Assembly: GCA_046262355.1 (NCBI GenBank)
Contig: JBHEMX010000082.1
Span: 1 to 11,806, forward strand
DNA from: DATADD01 sp046262355
GTDB taxonomy: Bacteria; Actinomycetota; CADDZG01; WHSQ01
Reading direction: 5' to 3'
DNA length: 11,806 nucleotides
In this document: one piece after another, positions 4,944 to 11,806 of the stretch
Layout of the letters: each line of letters starts with the position of its first letter
Position numbering within the stretch: position 1 is the first letter of the stretch
Notes under the pieces: generated by a model
Told to the model about the DNA's origin: nothing
What the model saw: the letters and a program-made list of their open reading frames with translations, nothing else
Databases searched by the model: none
Made by a program: the position numbers and the translations under genes

Positions 4944-6676
4944 GGAGACTCCTGACGCGGACGAGGAGCGGAAGATCCAACCCGGCTGCGCTCATCGGAC
5001 CCGACTCACTCGACGTTCGTCCCCGGCGCCTGCAGGTCGGAGACACTTGGTGCGAGACGCTGGCGGTCACCGGTTACCCGCGCGAGGTGAGCCCGGGGTG
5101 GCTGCAGCCATTGCTCGCCTATTCGGGAGCCGTGGATGTTGCTTTGCACGTCGAGCCGATTCCGGCCGAGCTCGCAAGCCATCGTCTTCGCCATCAGCTC
5201 GCACGGCTCGAGTCGTCCCGGCGCCTCGATGAGAAGCATTCGAAGCTGCCGGACCCGTCGCTCGAGGTGGCGGTGACGGACGCGACGGACCTCGCCAGCC
5301 GTCTCGCCCGCGGCGAGGACCGGCTGTTTCGAGTCGGCCTCTACGTCACCGTGCGCGCGCACTCTGAAGAGGCCCTCGAGGAGCAGGTCTCCAAGGTGCG
5401 CTCGCTTGCCGCCTCGCTGCTCCTGGATGCTCGGCCTGTCACGTTCCGGGCGCTCGAAGGCTTCGTGACGACCTTGCCGCTGGGCCTGGACACGCTCAAG
5501 CTGAGACGGACCTTCGACACGCGCGCCCTGGCGACGACGTTTCCCTTCGACTCGGCCGAGATCGAGAACCGGGGCGGGGCGCTGGTCGGCCGAAACATCC
5601 ACAGCGGCAGCCTCGTCTTCTACGACCGTTTCGGTCACGAGAACTACAACCAGGTCATGCTCGCGTGCTCAGGAGCTGGCAAGTCGTATCTCGCCAAGCT
5701 GCTGGTCCTGCGGTCGTTATTCGAGGGCGCCGAAGTGCTCGTCATCGACCCGGAGAGCGAATACGAGCGCCTCGCACAAGCCGTTGGCGGCACGGTGATC
5801 CGCCTCGGTGCCAACGGACAATTCGTCAATCCGCTCGACGTCAGGGAGGCCGGCGAGCAGGACGCGCTCAAGGAGTCCGCGCTGTTCTGTCACGCGGTGT
5901 GCTCCACCCTGCTCGGCGGAACCACGGCGGAGGAGCGAGCAGGGCTCGATCGGGCGATCCTGGCGGCCTACGAAAAGCGCGGCATCACATCCGACCCTCG
6001 CACCCACGAGCGGCCGACGCCTCTGCTCGCCGACGTCGTGTCCGAGCTCGGGAGCGAAGGCGTTGCTGGGTCGGTCGCGAGACGGCTGAACCCGTTCATC
6101 TCGGGTTCTCATCGGGGACTGTTCGAGGCGCCGACGACGATCTCGCCCACAGGGCATCTCGTCGTGCTGTCCCTGCGCGACCTCCCCGAGAGCCCGGAGG
6201 AGCTGAGGGCGGCGGGGACGCTGCTGGCGCTCGACGCGATCTGGCGCCGAGTGCGCTTCGGCAGGAGCCGGCCGCGGATCGTGGTCATCGACGAGGCGTG
6301 GACGATGCTCGGCGACGAGTCGGCGTCTCGCTTTCTCATGCGGCTGGCCAAATCGGCTCGCAAGTACTGGTGCGGGCTGACCACGGTGACCCAGGACGTG
6401 AGCGACGTGCTCACCTCCAAGCTCGGTCGCGCCGTGCTCAACAACGCCGCCACCAAGGTCTTGCTTCAGCAGTCGAGCGAGTTCATCGGCGATGTCGCTG
6501 AGACCTTCCGCCTGTCCGAGGGCGAGTGCTCGTATCTGATCTCGTGCGAGCCGGGCCATGGACTGTTCTGCGCGGGGCGGGAGCGGGTCGCGGTCGAGGT
6601 CATTGCCTCCGAAGAAGAGCACCGTCTCGTCACGTCCAAGCCGGACGAGCTCCACGCGATGGGCCAGTCGCGGTGA
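4940..6676 (+). CDS. virB4: VirB4-family conjugation ATPase
   Basis: A 578-residue cytoplasmic ATPase that powers pilus assembly or substrate transfer. The N-terminal 230 residues continue a VirB4-like N-terminal domain (YPREVSPGWLQPLLAYSG, ALHVEPIPAEL). The P-loop is ACSGAGKS (residues 242-249), followed by VLVIDPESEYERLA. Walker B is IVVIDEAW (447-453), followed by motifs like RKYWCGLTTVTQD and NNAATKVLLQQ, all typical of VirB4/TraC. The first P-loop Gly is replaced by Ala; homologues usually have GxSGAGKS. At 578 residues it is shorter than classic VirB4 (about 800), consistent with part of its N-terminal domain lying in the preceding ORF. ATGA overlap with that ORF fixes the start. Confidence 0.88.
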   Translation: MRRLLTRTRSGRSNPAALIGPDSLDVRPRRLQVGDTWCETLAVTGYPREVSPGWLQPLLAYSGAVDVALHVEPIPAELASHRLRHQLARLESSRRLDEKHSKLPDPSLEVAVTDATDLASRLARGEDRLFRVGLYVTVRAHSEEALEEQVSKVRSLAASLLLDARPVTFRALEGFVTTLPLGLDTLKLRRTFDTRALATTFPFDSAEIENRGGALVGRNIHSGSLVFYDRFGHENYNQVMLACSGAGKSYLAKLLVLRSLFEGAEVLVIDPESEYERLAQAVGGTVIRLGANGQFVNPLDVREAGEQDALKESALFCHAVCSTLLGGTTAEERAGLDRAILAAYEKRGITSDPRTHERPTPLLADVVSELGSEGVAGSVARRLNPFISGSHRGLFEAPTTISPTGHLVVLSLRDLPESPEELRAAGTLLALDAIWRRVRFGRSRPRIVVIDEAWTMLGDESASRFLMRLAKSARKYWCGLTTVTQDVSDVLTSKLGRAVLNNAATKVLLQQSSEFIGDVAETFRLSEGECSYLISCEPGHGLFCAGRERVAVEVIASEEEHRLVTSKPDELHAMGQSR

Positions 6677-7581
6677 AGAAGATCGTGGCCGCACTCATGG
6701 TGCTCTTTCTTCTTCCCGTGCTCGTCGCCGGAGCCGCGGGTGGTCAAGGCGTTTCTCAGGCAGACGATGCGGCGCTCGACGACATCCCGGGCGAGTTCGC
6801 CAAGCTGTACGTGCAGGCGGCCGCCGACTTCGGCATCGAGTGGGAGCTACTGGCCGCGGTCGGAAAGATCGAGTGCGACCACGGTCGGGGCGACTGCTAC
6901 CGGCCCAACACTACGGGCGCCATGGGCCCCATGCAGTTCATGGCTACCACGTGGGCCTTCTACAAGCACTCGTCGAAGAGTTCTCCCTACGATGTCTACG
7001 ACGCGCGCGACTCGATCTTCGCCGCGGCGGCGAAGCTCGCCGCGGACAGGGTCAACAGAGACCCGCGCGCCGCGCTGTTCTCCTACAACCACTCGGCGGC
7101 CTACGTCGTTGAGGTCATGGGCTGGGCGGTCCGCTACGGCTGGACGACGAGCGATGCCGGAGCGCTCGGCCAGGCGGTGCTGACCCATCCCAACATCGAG
7201 CTCCGTCCGGAGGCCCGAGCGGATATCGAGGCCGGGCGCGTGGATGCGCGCCTGCTCGGCGTGCTGCTGTTCCTCGCGTCCGAGCACCGTCTCGGCTCGG
7301 TCGGACCGTTCGCAACGGGACACTCCCTCTACGTCGAAGGGACCAACCGGATCTCCAATCACGCCTACGGCCGAGCGGTCGACATTCCCATCGTCGATGG
7401 GGTCGCGGTCTCGCCTTCCAACGAGTCTGCCCGAGCTGCAGCGGAGTCGCTCCTGTCGCTCGACGAGCCGCTTCGGCCCGACGAGCTCGGAAGCCCGTGG
7501 GGCTTGGTATCCCCTGGAGCGTTCACCGACTCGAGCCATCAAGACCATCTCCACGTCGCTTACTCGGAAGACGGCTCGTGA
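6673..7581 (+). CDS. Bifunctional cell-wall hydrolase: lytic transglycosylase plus M15-like peptidase
   Basis: A 302-residue exported VirB1-like protein that would open the peptidoglycan for the transfer apparatus. The GTG start overlaps the VirB4 stop (GTGA) and gives a signal peptide (VKKIVAALMVLFLLPVLVAG). The first domain (about 35-170) is lysozyme-like: candidate catalytic Glu67 in VGKIECDHG, then GAMGPMQF (82-89), DARDSIFAAAAKLA and FSYNHSAAYV, all typical of soluble lytic transglycosylases. The second domain (about 190-300) has SNHAYGRAVD (228-237), i.e. His230-x6-Asp237, and DHLH (291-294): the zinc-ligand pattern of M15/LAS peptidases that cut stem peptides. Related Gram-positive hydrolases more often pair the first domain with NlpC/P60, so this pairing is worth noting. 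Confidence 0.85.
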   Translation: MKKIVAALMVLFLLPVLVAGAAGGQGVSQADDAALDDIPGEFAKLYVQAAADFGIEWELLAAVGKIECDHGRGDCYRPNTTGAMGPMQFMATTWAFYKHSSKSSPYDVYDARDSIFAAAAKLAADRVNRDPRAALFSYNHSAAYVVEVMGWAVRYGWTTSDAGALGQAVLTHPNIELRPEARADIEAGRVDARLLGVLLFLASEHRLGSVGPFATGHSLYVEGTNRISNHAYGRAVDIPIVDGVAVSPSNESARAAAESLLSLDEPLRPDELGSPWGLVSPGAFTDSSHQDHLHVAYSEDGS

Positions 7582-10046
7582 GGGATCGCAAGTACGAAGA
7601 CCATCCGCTCGTGAAACTGTTCACCGACCCAGACAAGTTCCTGGCGCGGCTGGCACGAGAGGCAAGTGAGCTCCTCGAGGCAGTGACCCCCTGGCTCGTG
7701 CTCGCCGGCGTGGTCCTTACGCTATTGGCAGCGGCCATTGTGGCGAGACGAGTGTGGCGAACCGGGCGCTGGGCGGACGACGCACGCCGCATCAAGATCC
7801 TGGCGCCACCGGAGGTTGCAGCATCGGGTGCGCTCACATTGTGGATGGGGTTGCACGCGATCCTGCGGCCGGCCTGGCGACGAGCCCTCTTCGGCCAGCC
7901 TCACCTGTCGTGGGAGATCGTGGCCGAGGCCGGCTCCATCGCCTTCTCTGTGTGGGTTCCCAGGGTCATCCCCCCGGGGCTGGTGGAGCGCGCCGTCGAG
8001 TCCGCATGGCCGGGAGCGAGGACGCAGGTCGAAGAGGCCGCGCCCATACCCGCCGTTGCGGGTGAGACCACAACCACGGAACTGAGTCTCGCCGAGCCCG
8101 AATGGTTTCCGATCGGGGACGTGCCCGACGCCGAGCCGCTACGGCTTGCGCTCGGGAACATGACCGCGCTCGAGGCCGGGGAGCGTGCCGTAGTGCAGGT
8201 GCTCGCTCGCCCAGCAACGAGCGCGGGCCGCCACCGCCTACTTCGCGCCGCGCGCCATCTGCGCCGCAGCACGCCGTCGGCGGCGCTGCCCTTCTGGGCG
8301 ACGAGCGCAGGCGGGCGGCCGTCACCGGGGGGGCGTCCATCGATGGACCCGACAATGGACCCCGATGTGCGCGCGATCCTAGCCAAAGCCTCCTCACCAC
8401 TGTGGCACTGCTCCATCAGGGTTGCGGTCACCTCCCACAACCGGCCCCAGGCGAGGGGAAAGATCCACGCGCTCGCGGGGGCCTTCGCAGTGTTCGAGGG
8501 TCGCAACGGCTTTCGGCGCCGGCGGGCCATCCGTCCCGGGGCACGCCTCGATCGGCGCGTCCTCGGCAATGGTTACCTGCTGTCGGTCCCGGAGCTCGCC
8601 CAGGTCGCCGCTCTTCCGAGCGAGGCAGTTCCCGGCCTTGAGCACGCCAGGGCGCGCACCGTCGCTCCTCCAAGAGAGCTGCCGCAGCAGGGAAAGCTGC
8701 TCGGCACCTCCGACCACCCCGGCTTGTCGCGACAGGTGGCGATATCGGTGGAGGACGGGCGCCACCACATGCACGTGATCGGGGAGACCGGCACGGGCAA
8801 GTCGACTCTCATCGCCCGCATGGTTCTGGCGGATGCCGAGGCGGGACGATCCGCGATAGTGATCGACCCCAAGGGCGACCTCGTGGAGGCCATCCTTGGA
8901 CGGCTTCCCGCCTCGGCGGTCAACAGGACGTGCCTGCTCGATCCCGACGACTCGAGCCAGGCGGTGGGGCTCAACGTCTTGGAGGGAGACAACCCCGATC
9001 TCGTCGTGGACCACGCCGTCGGAGTGTTCAAGCGCATCTACGAGCCGTGGTGGGGACCCCGGACCGACGACATCATGCGCGCGGTCTGCCTCACCCTCAA
9101 GTACACGGACGGCGCGACCCTGACGGAGATCCCGCACCTGCTCAGTGACGAGGAGTGGCGCAAGAGGGTCGGCAACCGTTTGCGCAACGTCCCGGGGCTC
9201 GGCGACTTCTGGTCATGGTACGAGCGGCTCGGCGAGCAGCAGCGGGCGAACATGATCGCACCTCTGCTCAACAAGCTGCGGGCGTTCCTGCTGCGGGGGC
9301 CGGTTCGGGCCATCGTCGGACAAGCCACCCCCAAGCTCGACATCGACGCGCTCATCAACTCCGGTGGGTTGCTGCTCGTGCGCATTCCCAAGGGAACCAT
9401 CGGAGAGGAGACGTCGCGGTTGCTGGGGGCATTCACCGTCGCCCGCGTATGGCAGGCGGTGATGAAGCGCGCCTCCCTGCCGGAGGCGCAACGCACCGAT
9501 ACGACCCTGTACGTCGACGAGATGCACAACTACCTCGCGCTGCCGCGCTCGTTCGAGGACCTGCTGGCCGAGGCGCGCGGCTACCGACTGTCCTTGGTGC
9601 TGGCGCATCAGCACATGAACCAGCTCCCCAAGGACATGCGCGAGGCGCTTGCGGCCAACGCCCGCACCAAGCTCGTCTTCGCCTGCTCCCCCGAGGACGC
9701 TCAGCAGCTCGAGCGCCACTTCGAGCCGCACCTGAGCGCCCATGATCTCCACAACCTCGCGTCGTTCCAGGCCGCCTGCCGGCCGTGCCTCGAGGCAGGC
9801 CACGGAGCCGCCTTCACGCTCAAGACCGAGGCGTTAGCCGAGCCCTCGGACAAGCGGGCGGACGAGGTCCGAAGGGGAAGCTGCAGGGTCTTCGCGGTGG
9901 AGCGTAACCAGGTGGAGGCCGACATCGGAAAGCGACTGCTAGAAGCGGCCAACACGCTCCTGCCGACAGTCGCCGATAGAGATGCTTCGGGGTCGGACCC
10001 CGACTCGGTTACCGGTTCGGTTACCGCCTCGGGGGGCGAGTCATGA
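7578..10046 (+). CDS. VirD4/TraG-like coupling protein ATPase
   Basis: An 822-residue ATPase expected to bring the DNA substrate to the secretion channel. One clear membrane helix lies at about 38-56 (PWLVLAGVVLTLLAAAIVA), with a second hydrophobic patch near 85-100. A long N-terminal region (about 110-380) carries no motif I can name. The nucleotide-binding domain follows: P-loop GETGTGKS (402-409), VIDPKGDL shortly after, Walker B TLYVDEMHN with Asp647-Glu648, then LAHQHMNQL and ANARTKLVFACSPEDA, matching the VirD4/TraG-TraD class. The variable tail (about 790-822) is Ser/Asp-rich with a small repeat. The GTG start overlaps the previous TGA (GTGA) and the stop overlaps the next ATG (ATGA). 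Confidence 0.85.
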   Translation: MRDRKYEDHPLVKLFTDPDKFLARLAREASELLEAVTPWLVLAGVVLTLLAAAIVARRVWRTGRWADDARRIKILAPPEVAASGALTLWMGLHAILRPAWRRALFGQPHLSWEIVAEAGSIAFSVWVPRVIPPGLVERAVESAWPGARTQVEEAAPIPAVAGETTTTELSLAEPEWFPIGDVPDAEPLRLALGNMTALEAGERAVVQVLARPATSAGRHRLLRAARHLRRSTPSAALPFWATSAGGRPSPGGRPSMDPTMDPDVRAILAKASSPLWHCSIRVAVTSHNRPQARGKIHALAGAFAVFEGRNGFRRRRAIRPGARLDRRVLGNGYLLSVPELAQVAALPSEAVPGLEHARARTVAPPRELPQQGKLLGTSDHPGLSRQVAISVEDGRHHMHVIGETGTGKSTLIARMVLADAEAGRSAIVIDPKGDLVEAILGRLPASAVNRTCLLDPDDSSQAVGLNVLEGDNPDLVVDHAVGVFKRIYEPWWGPRTDDIMRAVCLTLKYTDGATLTEIPHLLSDEEWRKRVGNRLRNVPGLGDFWSWYERLGEQQRANMIAPLLNKLRAFLLRGPVRAIVGQATPKLDIDALINSGGLLLVRIPKGTIGEETSRLLGAFTVARVWQAVMKRASLPEAQRTDTTLYVDEMHNYLALPRSFEDLLAEARGYRLSLVLAHQHMNQLPKDMREALAANARTKLVFACSPEDAQQLERHFEPHLSAHDLHNLASFQAACRPCLEAGHGAAFTLKTEALAEPSDKRADEVRRGSCRVFAVERNQVEADIGKRLLEAANTLLPTVADRDASGSDPDSVTGSVTASGGES
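9987..10026. repeat. Dyad and tandem repeat at the 3' end of the coupling-protein gene
   Basis: TCGGGGTC-G-GACCCCGA (9987-10003) is a perfect 8-bp dyad. It is followed by two copies of TCGGTTACCG (10005-10014 and 10017-10026) at 12-bp spacing; each contains the small dyad CGGT-T-ACCG. In frame the tandem repeat encodes SVTG/SVTA. It may be only a low-complexity protein tail, or a binding site upstream of the replication-relaxation gene. Confidence 0.4.
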
Positions 10047-10951
10047 AACGGGAACCCGATGATCCACAAAGGCGCAGGTCACGTGGCAAGAGGGGTAGGC
10101 GTGCGCGCGCTGCGACTCGCGTCCATTCGAAGGCGTTCCGCCATCGAATCGGACGCTCGGAGATCATGAGCATGTCCCGGTGGCTCACCAAGAGAGACAG
10201 AGTGATTTGCCATCACATCTATGACCACTCGGTGCTCACCGCGATTCAGATCTCGAAGCTTCACTTCCCGACCCTCAGAGGCGCGGAGAAACGACTCAAG
10301 AAGCTCTATGAGAGAAGGCTACTGGACCGCTTCCAGCCCCAAGTGCAATTTGGCTCGGCTCCGTACCACTACATCCTCGACGAACTCGGGATGAGGGTCG
10401 TAGCCGCGGATCGCGGCCTCGACCTCAAGCGGGTCAGACAGCGCCTCCAAACTGATCTCGACATCCCCGCTCGCTCTCATCTCCATCATCAGCTTGAGGT
10501 CAACGACTTCTTCGTGACGCTCATCAAGGCGTGCCGGGACTCCAAAGGCCACTACGAGCTCATCCGCTGGTGGAACGAGAAGCGCTGCAGGGAGGCTTGG
10601 AAAGGAATGGTTCACCCAGACGGTCTGGGCGAGCTGGCGTGGCCCAAAGGCTCGTGCACGTTCCTACTCGAGCTCGACCGGGGGACCGAACGCGGCCAAC
10701 GACTGGCTGAAAAGCTCGCCTACTACAGAAGCTTCGGCGCGATGCGTCTGGGTCCCGAGGCACTGCTGTTCCTGTTTCCCAGCTTCGAGCGTGAGCTATA
10801 CGCGCGTCGGGTGCTGGAACCGATCGGGGGCCTCACGGTCGCGACTACGAACCGGCAGGCGTATGAGGCACAGCCATTGGGCGACGTGTGGCTGCCAGTG
10901 GAGATCCAAGCGGCAGACAGCAACCGCCGACAAGAACTGATCCAACTTTGA
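10043..10951 (+). CDS. Replication-relaxation family protein (winged-helix plus nuclease-like domain)
   Basis: A 302-residue protein. A strongly basic N-terminal tail (about 1-41, RRRSRGKRGRRAR) precedes a winged helix (about 45-110: LTKRDRVICHHIYDHSVLT, QISKLHF, AEKRLKKLYERRLLDRF). The C-terminal domain contains HPDGLGEL (Pro192-Asp193) and FLLELDRGTE (Glu210, Asp212, Thr215), then a Lys/Tyr helix (AEKLAYYRS). That acidic pattern is characteristic of the Replic_Relax family and recalls PD-(D/E)xK-like nuclease folds. The family is associated with plasmid replication and DNA relaxation. Placed after the coupling protein in an element with no other relaxase in view, it is the best candidate to process or recognise the origin; that is inference. 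ATGA overlap supports the start; ATG 10166 is an alternative. Confidence 0.75.
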   Translation: MKREPDDPQRRRSRGKRGRRARAATRVHSKAFRHRIGRSEIMSMSRWLTKRDRVICHHIYDHSVLTAIQISKLHFPTLRGAEKRLKKLYERRLLDRFQPQVQFGSAPYHYILDELGMRVVAADRGLDLKRVRQRLQTDLDIPARSHLHHQLEVNDFFVTLIKACRDSKGHYELIRWWNEKRCREAWKGMVHPDGLGELAWPKGSCTFLLELDRGTERGQRLAEKLAYYRSFGAMRLGPEALLFLFPSFERELYARRVLEPIGGLTVATTNRQAYEAQPLGDVWLPVEIQAADSNRRQELIQL

Positions 10952-10967
10952 CGCGGGGACACATTTC

Positions 10968-11252
10968 GTGAGTAACGAGTTGTTGGTCGCGCTCACGACG
11001 GTCGTGCCTACGACAGTGGCGATCGTCGTTGGTTTCCTCGCAAACCTTCGCTCCGTGAGGAGAGAGTTGCGAGAGGAGGTTGTGGCTCCTATGACACAGC
11101 GGATGGAGAGTCTGGAAACGAGCCTCGATCACTTGGGGAACGTGCTGGATCGTGTCTCCGAGAGTCAGACTGAGATCCGGGAGAAGATTGCGAGGCTCGA
11201 GGCACAATTCGACGCCTTCGAAGGACGGCGAAGGGTTTGGCGCCCGAGTTGA
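10968..11252 (+). CDS. Small membrane-anchored coiled-coil protein
   Basis: A 94-residue protein starting at GTG 10968, with GGGGA about 8 nt upstream and 16 nt after the previous stop. An N-terminal membrane helix (about residues 6-25, VALTTVVPTTVAIVVGFLAN) is followed by a charged heptad-like coiled coil (about 28-86, with MESLETSLDHLGNVLDRVSE and TEIREKIARLEAQFDAF). The tail is basic. I cannot name a function. Short one-helix plus coiled-coil proteins recur at this place in integrative elements and phages (holin-like or DUF2746-like proteins look similar). A role near the membrane or in partner assembly is only a guess. The end overlaps the excisionase-type gene. Confidence 0.65.
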   Translation: MSNELLVALTTVVPTTVAIVVGFLANLRSVRRELREEVVAPMTQRMESLETSLDHLGNVLDRVSESQTEIREKIARLEAQFDAFEGRRRVWRPS

Positions 11253-11491
11253 GTGGTGGACGAGGATCGGGTGGCGAACCTAGCGACCGCTGGCCGAATG
11301 CACAGCTCCTGACGGTAGATGAGCTGGCCCGCCTTCTGCGCATTCCGAAAGCCACGATCTACCGGTGGAGGTCTACCGGCGCCGGGCCCCGCGGTTACTC
11401 GATAGGGCGCCACGTCCGCTTCAGGTGGGTGGACGTGGAGGCGTGGCTGGACGAAAGGGCTGACGACGATCCCTTATCAGAGCGGTCCTAG
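11249..11491 (+). CDS. Excisionase-type MerR-like helix-turn-helix protein
   Basis: An 80-residue protein. The core LTVDELARLLRIPKATIYRWRSTG, then GPRGYSIGRHVRFRWVDVEAWLDE (about residues 21-70), is the standard HTH_17/excisionase fold: HTH helices, a wing with R-H-V-R-F and the closing V-x-x-W-L helix. Next to a tyrosine recombinase it most likely sets the direction of recombination (Xis role) or controls integrase expression. The start is uncertain. TTG 11249 overlaps the previous TGA as TTGA, the coupling style of this element; TTG 11237 is an alternative that adds four residues. Neither has an ideal SD. The domain itself is unambiguous. Confidence 0.78.
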   Translation: MSGGRGSGGEPSDRWPNAQLLTVDELARLLRIPKATIYRWRSTGAGPRGYSIGRHVRFRWVDVEAWLDERADDDPLSERS

Positions 11492-11574
11492 AGAAGATGT
11501 CATAGCCGCCCTGTACCTTCTTTCTGGGATGGGAGTCGGTTCCCGAAGCCTCGTATGACGGAGGACTGAACGAC

Positions 11575-11806
11575 ATGGCATCGATCGAGAAACTGGAGCC
11601 CGGCAGGTATGAGATCCGATGGCGGACTCCGGAAGGCAAGAGTCGGCGCAAGGTTGTCCGCGGCGGTCCCGAACAAGCTCGGCGCTTCGCCCGCAACATT
11701 GAAGCGTCAAAGGATCGCGGCGATTACATCGATCCGCGTGCCGGCAAGGCAACGGTGGCGGCTTTGGCGGAGAAGTGGATCGATGCGGTTCGCCCGACGC
11801 TCAAGC
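11575..11806 (+). CDS. int: Tyrosine recombinase / integrase, N-terminal part only
   Basis: The first 77 codons of a gene cut by the window edge. The ATG at 11575 is preceded by GGAGG about 10 nt upstream (GGAGGACTGAACGACATG). The product begins MASIEKLEPGRYEIRWRTPE, continues through an Arg/Lys-rich strand region to DRGDYIDPRAGKATVAALAEKWI. This is the arm-type DNA-binding domain and the start of the core-binding (SAM-like) domain of phage/ICE tyrosine integrases. The catalytic Arg-His-Arg-Tyr residues lie beyond the window and cannot be checked. Together with the excisionase-type gene 83 nt upstream it forms the integration/excision module, so the element's right end and its attachment site should lie just downstream. 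Confidence 0.85.
   Translation, partial: MASIEKLEPGRYEIRWRTPEGKSRRKVVRGGPEQARRFARNIEASKDRGDYIDPRAGKATVAALAEKWIDAVRPTLK

Noticed and set aside
11492..11574. Possible terminator or attachment site between the excisionase-type and integrase genes
   Set aside because: Only a 4-bp GGGA/TCCC stem is present and there is no direct repeat to another part of the window.

Overview
The window is high-GC DNA and reads as the transfer half of an integrative and conjugative element (ICE) from an actinobacterium-like, single-membrane host. This rests on the composition and on the type IV secretion (T4SS) parts list: pilin, VirB6/TrbL-like channel, PrgI (VirB3-like), VirB4, a wall hydrolase and a VirD4-like coupling ATPase, with none of the outer-membrane components of diderm systems. 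The host lineage cannot be fixed from sequence alone.

Left part, minus strand (about 1-1205): a small accessory block reads leftward. It holds a newly argued 69-codon ORF (996-1205) with its own terminator-like hairpin, a structured leader with a strong ribosome binding site (RBS) in front of an ATG-TAG start-stop pair, a small helix-turn-helix (HTH) protein (563-793) and a conserved hypothetical protein (107-562). Positions 1-106 hold no gene I can support.

Control region (about 1206-1731): no convincing gene. It contains phased 11-bp / 22-bp direct repeats, a CTCGAG dyad and GC-rich hairpins between the leftward block and the rightward operon. It is the natural candidate for promoters, an operator array or a transfer/replication origin.

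Transfer operon, plus strand (1732-10951): a sigma-70-like regulator, VirB2-type pilin, VirB6-like channel, PrgI fused to part of a VirB4 N-terminal domain, VirB4 ATPase, a lytic transglycosylase fused to an M15-like peptidase, a VirD4-like coupling protein and a replication-relaxation protein. Every junction overlaps by 4 or 8 nt, so this is one translationally coupled operon. Then come a small membrane/coiled-coil protein, an excisionase-type HTH protein and the start of a tyrosine recombinase that runs off the right edge.

Most noteworthy: a perfect 13-bp inverted repeat lies between an ideal Shine-Dalgarno (SD) sequence and the pilin start, so folding would bring the two together. A smaller hairpin sits in the same position before the sigma-like gene. 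Also of interest are the phased repeat array, the apparent splitting of VirB4 across two ORFs, the transglycosylase-M15 fusion, and the lack of a recognisable classical relaxase.
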